A DNA stretch of 64,000 nucleotides from Conoideocrella luteorostrata. Its lineage: Eukaryota > Ascomycota > Sordariomycetes > Hypocreales > Clavicipitaceae. The DNA lies in assembly GCA_032433595.1 (NCBI GenBank), contig JASWJB010000003.1, forward strand, positions 1 through 64,000. The letters are read 5' to 3'. The notes below the pieces were generated by a model. That model made no database searches and was not told where the DNA came from. It saw nothing but the letters and a program-made list of their open reading frames with translations. Below, one piece after another: positions 35,237 to 45,963 of the stretch. Positions within the stretch are counted from its first letter, which is position 1. Each line of letters opens with the position of its first letter. The translations under genes and the position numbers were made by a program.

Positions 35237-36096
35237 GCTATATTTACCAACTTGCATGTATACCTAGAATAATTTCGTGTTTTTGCTGGATGCATTTTCC
35301 AAGATCTCCGCTCATATCATACGTCAAGATTTCCATCAATTTAAGCAGGCAAGCACATGTTGTGACGCAATATACATAATATTTCTGGTTTTCGGTAGTT
35401 CTGGTATATAAGACTCTGCTCCGCGTCTTATCGTCCCAGAAATGCTTTCTGCCCAGACACACGGAGAGAGAGCACGCTTAGTATATTCCAGGCTTTCTGG
35501 AATATTGCGAAGTGTGTCTAAAATTTTTTGGAGACTTAGTATCTCGGATGAGTCCTTCCAGCCATTCTGGAAAAACAATAGTGCTGTGTCGATATGTGGT
35601 GGAAAGTGTTGTCCCAAGCCACATCTACTAAAACCTTTATCACGAGGTTCCGTGCCAGGACTTTTAGTTGAGCAAATTCGGTTTCATTGTTTATTGGAAT
35701 AATGTTGAGACTTGAAAGAAAAGGTGTACTGGACCTGTGAAGAGCCACAGGAAGCTTCTGAATATTGCATTTTAATATGCGGTGTGCAGCCGATTCGGGT
35801 AGAAAGAGACCAAGAGTTTATGATGCTGAACCTTCAGATTTTGCTATTGTTCGGCAGCGCACTGCATAATATCTCGACACTGTACACTGACCATTCTCAT
35901 GATCGCGACTATCTTTAAGGCTCTTATGCAAGTGTTGGAAATTTTGGGTCACAGCATCGTAAGCATTATGGCAGAAATTAGAAGGGGAGCATCATCCTCC
36001 TTTCACTAACATCTTCAGTTAATTAATTCAATCAATTCTATTCCATTCCATCTTTCTCTGTCGGTTTGTACTGCCGCTAAAAATATTCATGAATGC

Positions 36097-36628
36097 TCAT
36101 AACGTAACAAGTTCACTATCACTAGGCAGTGGCTTATTGACAGATTTTGCAATGTCAGCTGGCTTGTAGAAGTGCTTGCGTCTATTGGCATACCACTCAG
36201 TTATCCATTGACCCTTTGTTGAGTAAGTCTTTTCGTGGTGGTTAGCCCACCAGGGCGCCGGTTTGAGGCACCACGTATAATGTCCGTTATGCTGATGAAC
36301 TAGACCTTTATTGCCAGGTTTCTCTCGGACTTCGAGATGAAAATACTGAGCTTTGAACTCAGGTCCATAGTTGGTATGCATACCATCGCCAACCACTTGC
36401 ATCACTGAAGCGAAACTCCTTGCAAAGCTTGACTTTTTCTCGGCCTGAAAACACTGGTATAATGCGTAACGTTTGTTTGGCTCAACGGTTTTGCCTTCAG
36501 CCTTTGACGCATTTTTGCAAGTAGTTGTAATTGTCGATACCGATCAGATTTGCTTCCGGTATAGAGCTCCCAGTCGCCAGAAGAGAAAAGAGAGAAACTA
36601 GGGCAAACAGATGCTTGAAAAAATGCAT
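36097..36628 (-). CDS. Secreted protein of unknown family, C terminus run into an LTR end
   Basis: The ATG at 36628 starts a signal peptide (MHFFKHLFALVSLFSLLATG). The first frame stops after about 42 codons. A 46-bp intron (36495-36540, GTATCG...CTGAAG) joins it in phase to a long second exon (36494-36097), giving 161 residues. A single-base frameshift is the alternative, since the skipped part also reads like protein. The mature part has an ALYQCFQAEKK motif, YFHLEVREKPGNKGLVHQ and an aromatic stretch HYTWCLKPAPWW. The last residues VTL and the stop lie inside a sequence matching the terminus of LTR family 2 (see findings), so the original C terminus may be lost. A decayed relative lies at 39816-40059. 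Function unknown. Confidence 0.6.
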
Positions 36629-37623
36629 TTTGACTCTTCAGTCATAAGCAACTCGTTGTATGGAGTATAGTATAGTACGGTAGTTTTGCTTCATGATCCG
36701 ATAGAGAAATCCTCTACTTTTGAACACATTATTATTTCAAGAGACTTGCTGGCCAAATGTAAGTCCAACGAAAAGTTTTTCAGGTTAAGTAACTAATAGG
36801 ACTCTAGATAATACCTGAAATATTGTGGAGGAATTTTAGAAATGCCCTATTAGAGCGCGAGTTCTAACCGTGCTCCAATAATAGTTAGTTGTTGGCATGA
36901 TGCATAATTCGCGAAGATGAAATATTTTGCTAGTCGTTCAATTACTTTTTAATTACCGAGTTCAAACGCTGTGCCATCTGAAATTGCCATTGGCTCCAAT
37001 ACGTGGCGGCATGTTTCGTTGGTTCGCTCTATTTTGTGAATGGCTCGTAATGAACCGATGAGGCACTTAGCGCTTGACTCTCAAATGTCCCACACTGCCA
37101 AATCAGCCAATTCTCGTCAGGATGCTATCAATGGGCTTTGCTTATACTCTCCGGGACCACTATTCATTCTCCACCTATCTACCTCGCTAGAATTTCTGGT
37201 CTGATGAATTTGGAGCGAGAATCAAGCCCCCCCACCTACCTAATTAATTGAACTTACAGTGTCATCCTACCATACTGTCTACATAGTTCTTATGTGCTTG
37301 AGGTCATTTGTATAGCTAGTCTCGGAAAGTTGATCGTGCGCAAACCTATATTACAAGAGAATGTGATCTGCGCCTTGTTTCCACTAATGGCAGAGCCGCG
37401 ATAAATACTCTATCAAAAATATTCCTTCAATCATGCGACCAGATAAGGGTCTCTAGTGATGTGGAAAGTACAACAGCGGGAAACAAACTATAAAGTATTT
37501 AGTTACCGCCGTGTGTGTACGTTTGTTTTTCTTTTTTTACTATCTTGGATTGGTTTCCTAGTATCTAACCAGCTTTCCAACTGCAGGGAGGACTTGACCA
37601 CATGCGACATTCAAACAGCCACA

Positions 37624-38821
37624 ATGCACGGGCACTGGACAAAGTTATTCTCATCACTTATTGTTACCGTCTTTTTGTTACAATGGCCCAACACTGTCAA
37701 CGCCGCACCATCTGCAAGGTTCAACTTGTCTAGCTTCGTTCTAAGACATCCGCCTGAACAATCTCGGAGAGACCACGGAAAGATGAACAAATACGATAGT
37801 GACAGATCGGCTTCCAAGGTTCATCAACAACAACATGCACCGAACAACCACAAACATGAGACCTGTGATGCTCTCGCATTTTACCCCAATCCAATCATGG
37901 CTGTTTTGTACGGTGACTATCTATGGCCGACAGAGGCCAAGCGTCAGGGTGGATTTCTCCCGCCTTTCGCACCGCCTGGCCCAGCGTAAGACGTCGAGGG
38001 GTTAGATGCAGCCGCCAGTCAAGATGTCGAGATTGACTTTGCAAGCTACCTCGTTCCGACTTCCTTACGCTTTGGTGAGGCGGCAAAACACGCTGCGCAG
38101 ATTGCTTGAGTCGAACCGAGGGCTTTGGAGCAGTCGTGTATGTCGTTCAAACTTCGCCCAACATTATCAGTTCCGGGAACAAGTCAGTCGCGGCAGGAGG
38201 CATTCGCTGGTCGCAAGTGCTGGGCTGGATGCAAGTGCCTCAAGGATACTCTCTTCCCCATCATCATCATCATAATGCTTCAGAACAAGCCAAAATACAG
38301 CAATATTTTGAGCATGCGTTCCGAGAGAACATGAGCCTTTTCTAGCCGAACGAGGACTATAATGAGACTTTTGATCAGTACGAAATCATGACAAGTATGC
38401 ATGATAACTTGAGTACTCCTCAGGATTTAACGACATTCATGAATCATAACGGACAGGCCGTTGGCTGGCAGGGAGCATTTCCCCTTTCAAGAGTGCCAGG
38501 ACCACTGAGGGTGGTGGAGAGGCGTCTACTATGGCCATGAACCGAAAGGAGACGCCGAATCCCCACGAATCCAGTGTATGGGAGGTAATAAAGGGTTACA
38601 TAAAGTCTCGTCCCGTGGTCATAGCTCTGTTGCCAGCCGCATTTGCTGTGGCCTTTATTCCTGTATGGGGTGAGGCTGCAGACGCTGCAGATCTCGCAGC
38701 GTTATGCACAGAGTCTGTCGATAGTATCGAGATGGCCGAGGCCAGCAGCAGTTCACTAACCGAGGTCAGCTCCGGACTGGCAAAGCTTCTAAAAGACGCA
38801 GCCAAGCTCAAAGGTGCTTAG
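37624..38821 (+). pseudogene. Heat-labile enterotoxin A-like gene, degenerate
   Basis: Related to the ADP-ribosyltransferase A chains found in insect-associated Hypocreales. A signal peptide starts at 37624 (an upstream in-frame ATG at 37456 is less likely). The nucleotide-binding region keeps the GD and GGF landmarks, but the arginine normally before GD is a tyrosine. Breaks: an in-frame TAA at 37987-37989, a frame change near 38105 preceding the GGIRWSQVLGW block, a TAG at 38343-38345, and another frame change near 38500 before a C-terminal block with LLPAAFAVAFIPVWGEAADAA. Each block is readable, so the loss is recent. A GTAAGA at 37986 could be a donor, but no intron set repairs all breaks. 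It lies 10 kb from an intact homologue. Confidence 0.75.
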
Positions 38822-39450
38822 GCATCCCGTTTACTCTATCATAGCAGCCATGTATAGCTCCGTTTTACATCCCAGTGATGCGGTCAAGAATGTCATCAGC
38901 ATCACGAAAATTTCGTTGATCTGATGATGAGTTCACTCAACTGTACATTTAACTTCCGAGTCCATCATATATATATATGTAGCAGCGCCAAGCATCCAGA
39001 AGCCCGTAGATAGAAGACAGCTGAAGACATTGGTAGCATCAGCCTCCTCCGCCTTGGTGTAACTGAGGCTTGTAGGCTTCCTAGGAGTTTCTTTCTCTTT
39101 GGAAGCATATAGCAAACGAAGTCTTAACTTGGCACCAGCAGTATTCGCGAAGAACATGTTAAAAAAAGTTTGAAAACTCTTCACCAATGGGTTAGATTGA
39201 TACTTGGTTTGATCACTGGGCATCTAGCTATCTACTCTGGGGTAGGGACTGTAGGGTTAGCATCTATCCAGCTCTCCCTTGATCGAAGTTGTTTAGTACG
39301 TTCATTGCTGTACGAGAGTTCCCCTAGTCTTTCTTCACAATATTTCCAAGAATAAAGACGAGCCGTCTTCTGACTATCGGTAGGGAGCCGGATCCTCTTT
39401 ATTTGTTTCGTCTTCTAGGTAAATTTTCATTGCACGAGAGGAGATCAAAT
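38822..39450. other. Spacer with one doubtful open frame
   Basis: A minus-strand frame of 96 codons (38933-39223) contains a KEKETPRKPTSLSYTKAEEA stretch and a hydrophobic end. It has no signal peptide or recognisable partner exon and may be the tail of a decayed gene. No other feature. Confidence 0.35.
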
Positions 39451-39786
39451 TGTTGCTTATGTGCCTTCACGAGCATTTGAGAGCAACTTGCAACAGGGGA
39501 AATCGGCAGAAATAAGAGAATTCAAATGAATAGATTGATATTAACTTGAGATAATTGAATTCAATGACGATGATGATTCTGACCTTGCTGAAGAGCCCTG
39601 AAAGCCTCTTATTTATAACACCTTTCTTTAATCCATCGATATATAAGGTCTACTATGCACTGCCTTGTCATCCGAGGCATGGCCTCACTTTCCGGGTCAC
39701 TGCCTCACTATCACAACCTCACTATCTGAGTCATCTAGCTATTTACGGCACTGATCATCCTATCAGGAGCTATTCTCGTCTCAACA
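39451..39786 (-). mobile_element. LTR family 2, solo copy
   Basis: 336 bp, TGTTGAGACGAGAATAG at the start (39786, minus) and a terminus GAAGGCACATAAGCAACA at 39451. Flanks are CAAAT and CAAAA, a 4/5 match to a target duplication. A 24-bp fragment of another family-2 3' end follows at 39792-39815. Confidence 0.75.
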
Positions 39787-39815
39787 CAAAAGCTCATGAA
39801 GGCACATAACGCAAC

Positions 39816-40092
39816 AAGCTCACCGGATGCCAATGTAAAAATGTTGGCGGGTTGTGGTGCAAGTAGGCATCGTGATTAGCGCAAGCTGTGAGATTCTCTG
39901 TGTACATAATTTCCGCCTCAACAGGAGCTCAGCATTTAGGGATGGCGAAGCATGAACAATCTTCGAGGCACATTCACGAGCCTGTAGGTTGAGGTGCCCA
40001 TATAAGAAGGGATTCCGAGTTACAAACCGAGCTTGCGTTATTGAACTAACGCAGTTCACAGAGGCTCCAGTGTGACACTAATAGAGTGTGAT
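39816..40092 (-). pseudogene. Decayed copy of the secreted protein gene at 36097
   Basis: The minus-strand frame carries GHLNLQARECASKIVHA, aligning with FHLEVREKPGNKGLVHQ of the 36-kb gene. Near its end, an AACCCGCCAACATTTTTAC stretch parallels ACGCAAGCACTTCTAC of that gene. Both copies end at the same CTTGTTRCGTTATG junction with an LTR family 2 terminus. A deletion removes part of the 3' coding region, and no signal peptide is left. LTR family 1 copy B starts right beyond it. Confidence 0.5.
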
Positions 40093-40295
40093 TGTAGGAA
40101 GCACAGGGGCTTCTCACGTCGACGTCAGAAGGTGAAGCGAAACAATAAGCAAAACAATTTAATTCATCTGATCTGGGTTGTCTAAGAGAAGAGAAGAAGA
40201 AGAGAAATGCCCCCGAGCGCGCCGTATAAAAGAGGAGCGCTAGGGAGGCCAGTGACCTCGTCCTTTATTGCTACACTTGACGAGGGTTTCCAACA
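40093..40295 (-). mobile_element. LTR family 1, copy B
   Basis: 203 bp, TGTTGG...CCTACA on the minus strand. Shares the TGGAAACCCTCGTCAAG start, the CCCTAGCG block, the GGGGGCATTTCTCTTCTTC block and GCTTCACCTTC with copy D. No matching flank duplication was found, so one border may have been rearranged. Confidence 0.8.
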
Positions 40296-40373
40296 GTTGA
40301 GCCTTATGGACTGCGCCTCTGCAAAGTATTTTTCATCGTTCCAAAGGGAGTTGAACGAATGAAAATTCCGCTC

Positions 40374-42237
40374 TTACAGCTGAGTGCAAGCATTACGTTG
40401 AAGAGATTTTTTAAGAGCCGCTGCGGTTCTGGGCTTGAAGTACAGCCCCGTAGGCCGCGGTGCCATGGCTTGATGAGCAGGGTCTTCGCACCCCGAGATT
40501 GGGTCCGGGTCAATTTCTGCCGCAGAACAGATCTCAAATGATGCAATAAGACGGGTAAACAGCGTATACATGACATGATTGGCGAGCGTATAGCCGGCGC
40601 ACATACGATAGCCTAGGCCGTAGCTGAAGATGGGCTGGTCCGGATCTTCAATCCAGCGCTCTGGGCGAAAGGTGTCAGGATCGCGGTACAGTGTTGGGTC
40701 TTGTTTGTATTATTGTCAGCGTCATAATTTTATATGCAGATTCGGCGCGAACTAATTCATACCTCTGTTGCATGCAAATGTGTTGAGCACAACGGTGCTT
40801 CCTTCAGGTATTATCTTGTCTTGGTACACTATGGGCTGCACCGCCAGTCGAGGCAGTGCCAATCGAGACGGGGTGTAGAACCTTGTTTGAATGTCAGAAT
40901 CGCTATTTGATATGCGTTGATTGTATTTTGTTTTCGCCGTTTGTCAACTTGCCTCAGAATTTCGCGCACAAGCGCACTAATGTAGGGGATGTCCTCGGTG
41001 TCCCGAAGAGCCGCCCCGAAAACTTGCCCGATATCTGGATATTCACCCTGAATGTGATGCAAGGCAGTTTTCTGGATGTCTGGCCTCGCTGCCAAAAGAA
41101 TCAAGCCCCAGTAAATGGTGTTGCTTTCGGTCGCGAGACCCCCCGAAAGAAATGTGAGAAGCACAGTAGAGAGCTCGGCCAACGGAAGGGGATGTGTAGC
41201 CGCTTCATTTTTTGACCACAAGCATTGCTCATGAGTATTGTTGCACATCTTCTCCTTGACCTCTTCGTTGAGCTGCCTGACATAGGCGTCGCGACGCTCG
41301 CACAGCTTGACGGCCGGACCACGGTAGCGATTAAACGGCCACACACGTAGCATGGGCAAAAAGTCTTGCAAGTTGTCTGTCATGCTTCGAAGCTTGAGTA
41401 TCTCGTGCTCCACTTCAATAATTTCCTGCGTCAAAGGATCGCCGAGATACATGCGACGGCCATAACAGATGGACATGGAGAGACTCAGCGCCAGTCTCTT
41501 TACAAGCTTCGAGACGTGCAGTGGTGTCAGGCCTTCGCCGCCATAGCTTAAAAGCTCATGTACAAAATGTCTCGTTTCAAGATCAACCTTGTCTAGGTTT
41601 GCTTTCACAGCTGGCTTGCTGAGCTCGGCAGCTGTAGCTTTTCGGCCGCGCTTCAGGGCGTCACCGTAGACTGCGGTGCCGATGGTTGGTCCAAGAGTAC
41701 CAGCGATGAACAGTATATTGTGTTAGCAAAAGAATCCAGAGATGAGCTGTACTTTTGAAATATAGCATGGGGAGACTTAATTTATTCAATTGATGCGGGT
41801 GGAGGGAAATGTGGTAATGAGGGTGGGTGCTAGCTTACTTGGTGAAAGGTGTGGAAGATTGGACGTGATGAAAGCGCCGCAGCACTGCCAGTGAAGATTC
41901 CTTTGGCAGAAGCCGCCGAGTTGACAACGACGACGGTCATATTTCCAAATCGGACCTGGATCACATCGCCAAGTTGCTTTGACCAAAGCAAAAACTGCCT
42001 CTCAGCGTGGCAGCGGTATAGTGAAGGCAGATTGCCAACAATGGGCCATGGGCGTGGGCCGGGAAAGTTGCCATTAGAGGACGATTTCAAAACGAGTGCC
42101 AGGTAAATTGCTACGAAGACAACTAGAGGTGGAATCAAGCCTAAAATGGATAATTTTGGCCAAGACAGCTGGCAGAATTGGTGAGGGAGTTGGACAATGA
42201 GTTCGCGGAGTGGCTGAAATATTTCGAGAATCTCCAT
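40374..42237 (-). CDS. Cytochrome P450, CYP504-like
   Basis: Four exons (42237-41839, 41710-40953, 40881-40763, 40699-40374) give 533 residues, the usual length. The N terminus has a membrane anchor (LSILGLIPPLVVFVAIYLAL) followed by FPGPRPWPIVGN. The I-helix reads FLSGGLATESNTIYW, with an atypical AGxxT region. ExxR is EILR, then FRPERW, and the haem loop FSYGLGYRMCAG carries the axial Cys. The SMTDNLQDFLPMLR stretch and overall spacing resemble the phenylacetate-hydroxylase group CYP504, from memory. It should be ER-bound and need a P450 reductase. Oddities: intron 2 (40882-40952) starts GC (GCAAGT...ACAAG), and intron 1 (41711-41838) has GTAAGC and branch TGCTAAC but ends ACTG, not AG. The only other in-phase acceptor leads to an in-frame TAA. 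The 27-bp tandem repeat at 42444 lies about 200 bp upstream of the ATG. Confidence 0.85.
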
Positions 42238-42443
42238 AGCGGCAGACTTAGACAATGCTAAAATCAAGGTTGACGCATTTATGATATTGCAAATGGTTGA
42301 CATGCAACTACCGTTCACTAGTTTCATATCAGTCTCCCTGTCTCTGGTCAAAATGCCGTGGAAGAAAACGTTTCAGTCAATGATTATTGAGTGGACCTGA
42401 AGACAGCGAAGCAGGGCGAAAAAACTCTTTGATGACCATAAAA

Positions 42444-42551
42444 CATCACTTTTCGATTCTGACCAACATGCATCACTTTTCGACTCTGACCAACATGCGT
42501 CACTTTTCGACTCTGACCAACATGCATCACTTTTCGACTCTGACCAACAGG
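42444..42551. repeat. 27-bp tandem repeat in the P450 upstream region
   Basis: Four contiguous units at 42444, 42471, 42498 and 42525, differing at one or two positions, each containing CACTTTTCGACTCTGACCAA. No spacers, so not a CRISPR array. It begins 207 bp upstream of the P450 start codon. Confidence 0.95.
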
Positions 42552-42926
42552 CACCCCTGTCAACACGGATGACCTAGAGTAACCTTTGGTAGTGCTCTGA
42601 ACCCTGCAAGACCCGTTGGGGGTGTTAGCTGTGCGATGTAGCTCTTTGTAAATACGCAAATTGCTGAGACTTCCATTATAGTGTAAAATAGCGGGCAGAA
42701 GAAGTAAGTACCCTTGAATGCGCCGCTTCTAACTGGCTACGGACCTCTGTCGTTATAAAAGTGATGCTTTACGGTCACCAAGGAGATGTAAGACGTTTTC
42801 TACAGAAGTTGATGGCGGCGGCCCGAACCTTTGCCGCTTTAAAGGCGCTGGCAAGATATGCGCCAGTATGCAGACGGAGGTGTAGTCATAAATGGGGTGG
42901 CTGTGTGCAGGAACCACTTGAGTTTC

Positions 42927-43128
42927 TGTTGGAATGCCGCCAAGCACAATAGGAAGCACGGAGCCTATCACGTGGTCACCTTTAAGCCACGATATTTATA
43001 CGACGATATCGTGCCTTCCACGATGATTTCTTTTCTTCCTTCTTAGATAACCTACTTGGCTTATTGAATATATTCTATTTTGAAGCAGTTGATCTAGATC
43101 ACCTGTTGCACACCCTGTGCAACCCACA
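42927..43128 (+). mobile_element. Solo LTR, family 1, copy E (TSD GTTTC)
   Basis: 202 bp, TGTTGG...CCCACA, with exact GTTTC duplications at 42922-42926 and 43129-43133. Carries GATATTTATACGACGA, the same TATA-like box as copy A, and matches copy A nearly end to end. It lies 690 bp upstream of the P450 ATG, pointing away from it. Confidence 0.93.
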
Positions 43129-44602
43129 GTTTCACTGATGACTTTGTCTTATCAAATTTAGCCATCGCTCGAGACAAATGCACTTTGAGGCTAGCTGGAC
43201 TGGACTATCGCACGGTGGCTGGGTAAGCGCTAGCAATGCGCTGCAGCATTCCCGGCTAGGTCTTTCCGTGGCTCTGTCAGGCGTTGGCGCTTTGCATGAA
43301 GAAATATGCACGTAATACGGGCTACTTTTGCTGATGTCTGCTATTCAGGTACGTGACTCGAAGAAATCAAAGTACCGCTAATGAAGGTCGCGTTTGAAAC
43401 AGCCAAAGATGACTTGCTCCGGAACACAGTGGATGGTTTCAATATACACTAAGGCTGGCGGGAAAAACTAAAATATTGGGTAGACGTATGCTGTTGTGAC
43501 TTGGGTTGTTCGCCAGTCCCTCGTATGGCCTCTCTGCCCACCGCCGAGGACAGAGCAAAATCTTATAGTTCCACGGCAAGTTCAGAGGGCAAGACAAAGG
43601 CAATGTTGTCCAGAACCGCTATATTCGGCGAAGGAGAAATATCCAGCAGGTGACAAGTCTATCAGCTGGATTCCGTTTCGGAACAGCAGACAGTAGCTAG
43701 TGCCGCTGATATGAAACCTGATGTGCTGTCCTTCCCTAACAGACAGTTTTCATGTACTAATTTCCACCATGCCGATCGTACAAACGCCAGTAGTCCCAAA
43801 TCCGGACTGTCCCGATGATAACGTCAGCCGGTGTGCCCGTATCCAGACGGTCGTCTAATTGGTCTCCTCTAAAGAGTTTCGCCTCTCAAGTCGGCGAAAC
43901 TCTTCCCCGGTCTCGTTTGGAGACCAGCCACATTGTTACTTGGGACGCTGTGCTCGTCCCGCAGGACAGCGGCACGGACCGCATCGTCATCAGCCTCATT
44001 CACCTTAACAAGCGGTGACACACTCGACACGGTCAATGCTCCGGGGATCACATGTCTCTTATCATGGATATTACTCATTTGACGAATGGGTATGGAATGC
44101 AACCAGACCCAGCTGCCGCGTGCGCAGCCAGACCTTGCTCCACATTCAGGCGGGCGTTCCGCAAAACTTGATAGCTTACGCTTTGGCGGTGCACGTTGTC
44201 GTGGAGCATGTAGCTCCTCCTCAGGCTTGATCTGCTTCACTCTCAATCTTTCACTCCTCTTCTCCTTCTCGGCTCGCACCTCCTCTTCTTCAACTTTCGC
44301 GGGCCGCCGCTCTTCCCCTTCTCGCCGTCGTTGAATCTGCTCTTCCGCGACTTCCTTCGCAATTGCAGTTACTCCCATCCGAAAACCCGTCTCAAAAGTT
44401 GCAGGTATCCTCATCAAGAATATCCTATTTTTGTTTAGTCATCCTGAACCCGATCGTACCATGCTGCTAAAGACTGCGGGTGTTCGCATTTGGCACGCTG
44501 GTAATCGTATCGGCGCGAGTATTCGGCCGTGATTTCGTCGTGCGCCCAGTTTTTCGCCGGCAGGACCTTTTGCAATCCGCCTCGTCAGGCTGTCTGTAGA
44601 AA
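43129..44602. other. Repeat-rich spacer with a charged open frame
   Basis: Holds a nested inverted repeat (43861-43925) and a minus-strand frame of 182 codons (43869-44417). That frame begins MMRIPATFETGFRMGVTAIA and has a very charged Glu/Arg segment that could form a coiled coil. The frame has no recognisable domain and its second half overlaps the hairpin, so I do not call it a gene. Confidence 0.45.
43861..43925. repeat. Nested inverted repeat (hairpin)
   Basis: Inner arms AAGAGTTTCGCC (43872-43883) and GGCGAAACTCTT (43893-43904) are perfect over 12 bp with a 9-nt loop. Outer arms GGTCTCC (43861-43867) and GGAGACC (43919-43925) pair around them. Confidence 0.85.
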
Positions 44603-45199
44603 GAGTAGGTCTGTTGGGAGCTGTACGGAACAACTTGGAATAATCCGTCCCCACAATTTAATACGGCTGCATCCTGCATCCCACACCCCCACACGTAATT
44701 TGTATGTACGGACCTGGCAGCCGTAATAGCTGCGCATTTAATTCGCGTCTTACGACGAGGCCTGCCTTCTGCAGGCTCCCCGCACGCCCGTCCCGCTACA
44801 AGTATATCGCCTAGCCCGCTGGAGTGATAGCGCCTAGCACGCTAGAATTATGGCACCTAGCCCGCTGGAGTTATAGCACCTTGCCTGCTGGAGTTATAGC
44901 ACCTAGCCCGCTAGAATTATAGCACCTAGCCTGCTGGAGTTATGGCACCTAGCCCGCTAGAATTATAGCACCTAGCCCGCCAGAGTTATAGCGCCTAGCC
45001 TGCTAGAATTATAGTGCTTATAGGTCTGGTTGCAGAATGCAAAGAATTAGATAAAAGACAGGATTTCTTGTGTGCGAGGAGCAATGCGCTATAACGTGTA
45101 TGTAATTGATAGGTGGGGGTGTGGGAATCAACACCTCTAGCTAAATTCGGTCTGTCTCCACTTTCTAGTTGTTCCGTACAGCTCCCAACAGACTTACTC
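44603..45199. repeat. Inverted-repeat element enclosing a minisatellite
   Basis: Arms at 44603-44635 and 45167-45199 are inverted copies with one mismatch; the core is TGTTGGGAGCTGTACGGAAC. A second matching block with CCCACACCCCCAC lies inside each arm region. Between them is the 23-bp minisatellite. Either a foldback/MITE-like element or two LTR ends in opposite orientation. No transposase frame is present. Confidence 0.7.
44807..45013. repeat. 23-bp minisatellite, nine units
   Basis: Nine contiguous 23-bp units with core CACCTAGCCCGCTGGAGTTA, variants at a few fixed positions, starting 44807 and ending 45013. Unit phase is perfect throughout; no spacers. Confidence 0.95.
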
Positions 45200-45592
45200 C
45201 TGTAGGAATGGTTAGCAGATCACTGCTATATTCAGCAGCACTGGCAGGTTATCTCCCTAATTCCGGTAAGCGCTGCCATGTATCGCAGACCCGCTTCTCG
45301 GCTGTTCCCCTTTTTGGTCATGGGACTTCCAGCGACCCGCAAGGTCTGGGTGGCAGTGCAAATGCAGCAATTTGTACACAACAGTGTTGCTTTGACTTCT
45401 ATTACAATGGAAAATAGGAGGTGGACGAAGTATCTTTAATACTATACTTTTATCGGACCGATTATCCTCATCGGTACATAGCAGCAGGCTTTCCGGAATC
45501 TCCGGGCGAATACCTACCCAGAGATCAGAGCCACAAGTTTTAAAGCAGCGAGTGGGCGTCAGCATTTCTCCTGCAGGATCCCACCGTCCCAC

Positions 45593-45832
45593 TGTTGGAC
45601 TCCCTCGTCAAGCATAACACCAAAGACAATAGGAGGCACGGATCACAATGTTGCCTCGCGACGAGCACAGTCGCAGATCAACTGACCGCCCATTTATCTA
45701 ACGAGACCTTCGTTCTTTCTTTTCTTTTCTTCTTCTTTTGCATGGTCCACTTGAATAAAATACTTTGTTTTGCCAATTGCTTTGTGCAAGATCCTTGTAG
45801 TATTAATACCATAAGACCCTGTGTAGCCTTCA
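45593..45832 (+). mobile_element. LTR family 1, copy C, upstream of the MFS gene
   Basis: About 240 bp, TGTTGGACTCCCTCGTCAAG to CCTTCA, flanked by CCCAC and TCCAC (4/5 target duplication). It keeps the pyrimidine tract and the AAGACCCTGTG block near the 3' end seen in copies A and E. Its 3' border is 131 bp before the MFS start codon, in the same direction. Confidence 0.8.
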
Positions 45833-45963
45833 TCCACCGAGAACTTCTGACACTCGAGAACTGCCATTTTCTGGGAGAAGAGCTTAGGATACAAAACGAC
45901 TTCTTACTCAGCGATCAAACCCGGTTGTCCTTGCTTTCTTCATTGCTCAAATTTGTTTGAAAC

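Noticed and set aside
35038..40295. Full-length LTR retrotransposon between LTR copies A and B (same orientation, 5.3 kb)
   Set aside because: The interval holds a secreted protein gene, a toxin pseudogene on the opposite strand and other LTRs, and no gag, RT or integrase; copy A has its own exact TSD, so it is a solo LTR.
42444..45013. CRISPR-like arrays (27-bp and 23-bp repeats)
   Set aside because: Units are contiguous without spacers and the genome is eukaryotic.
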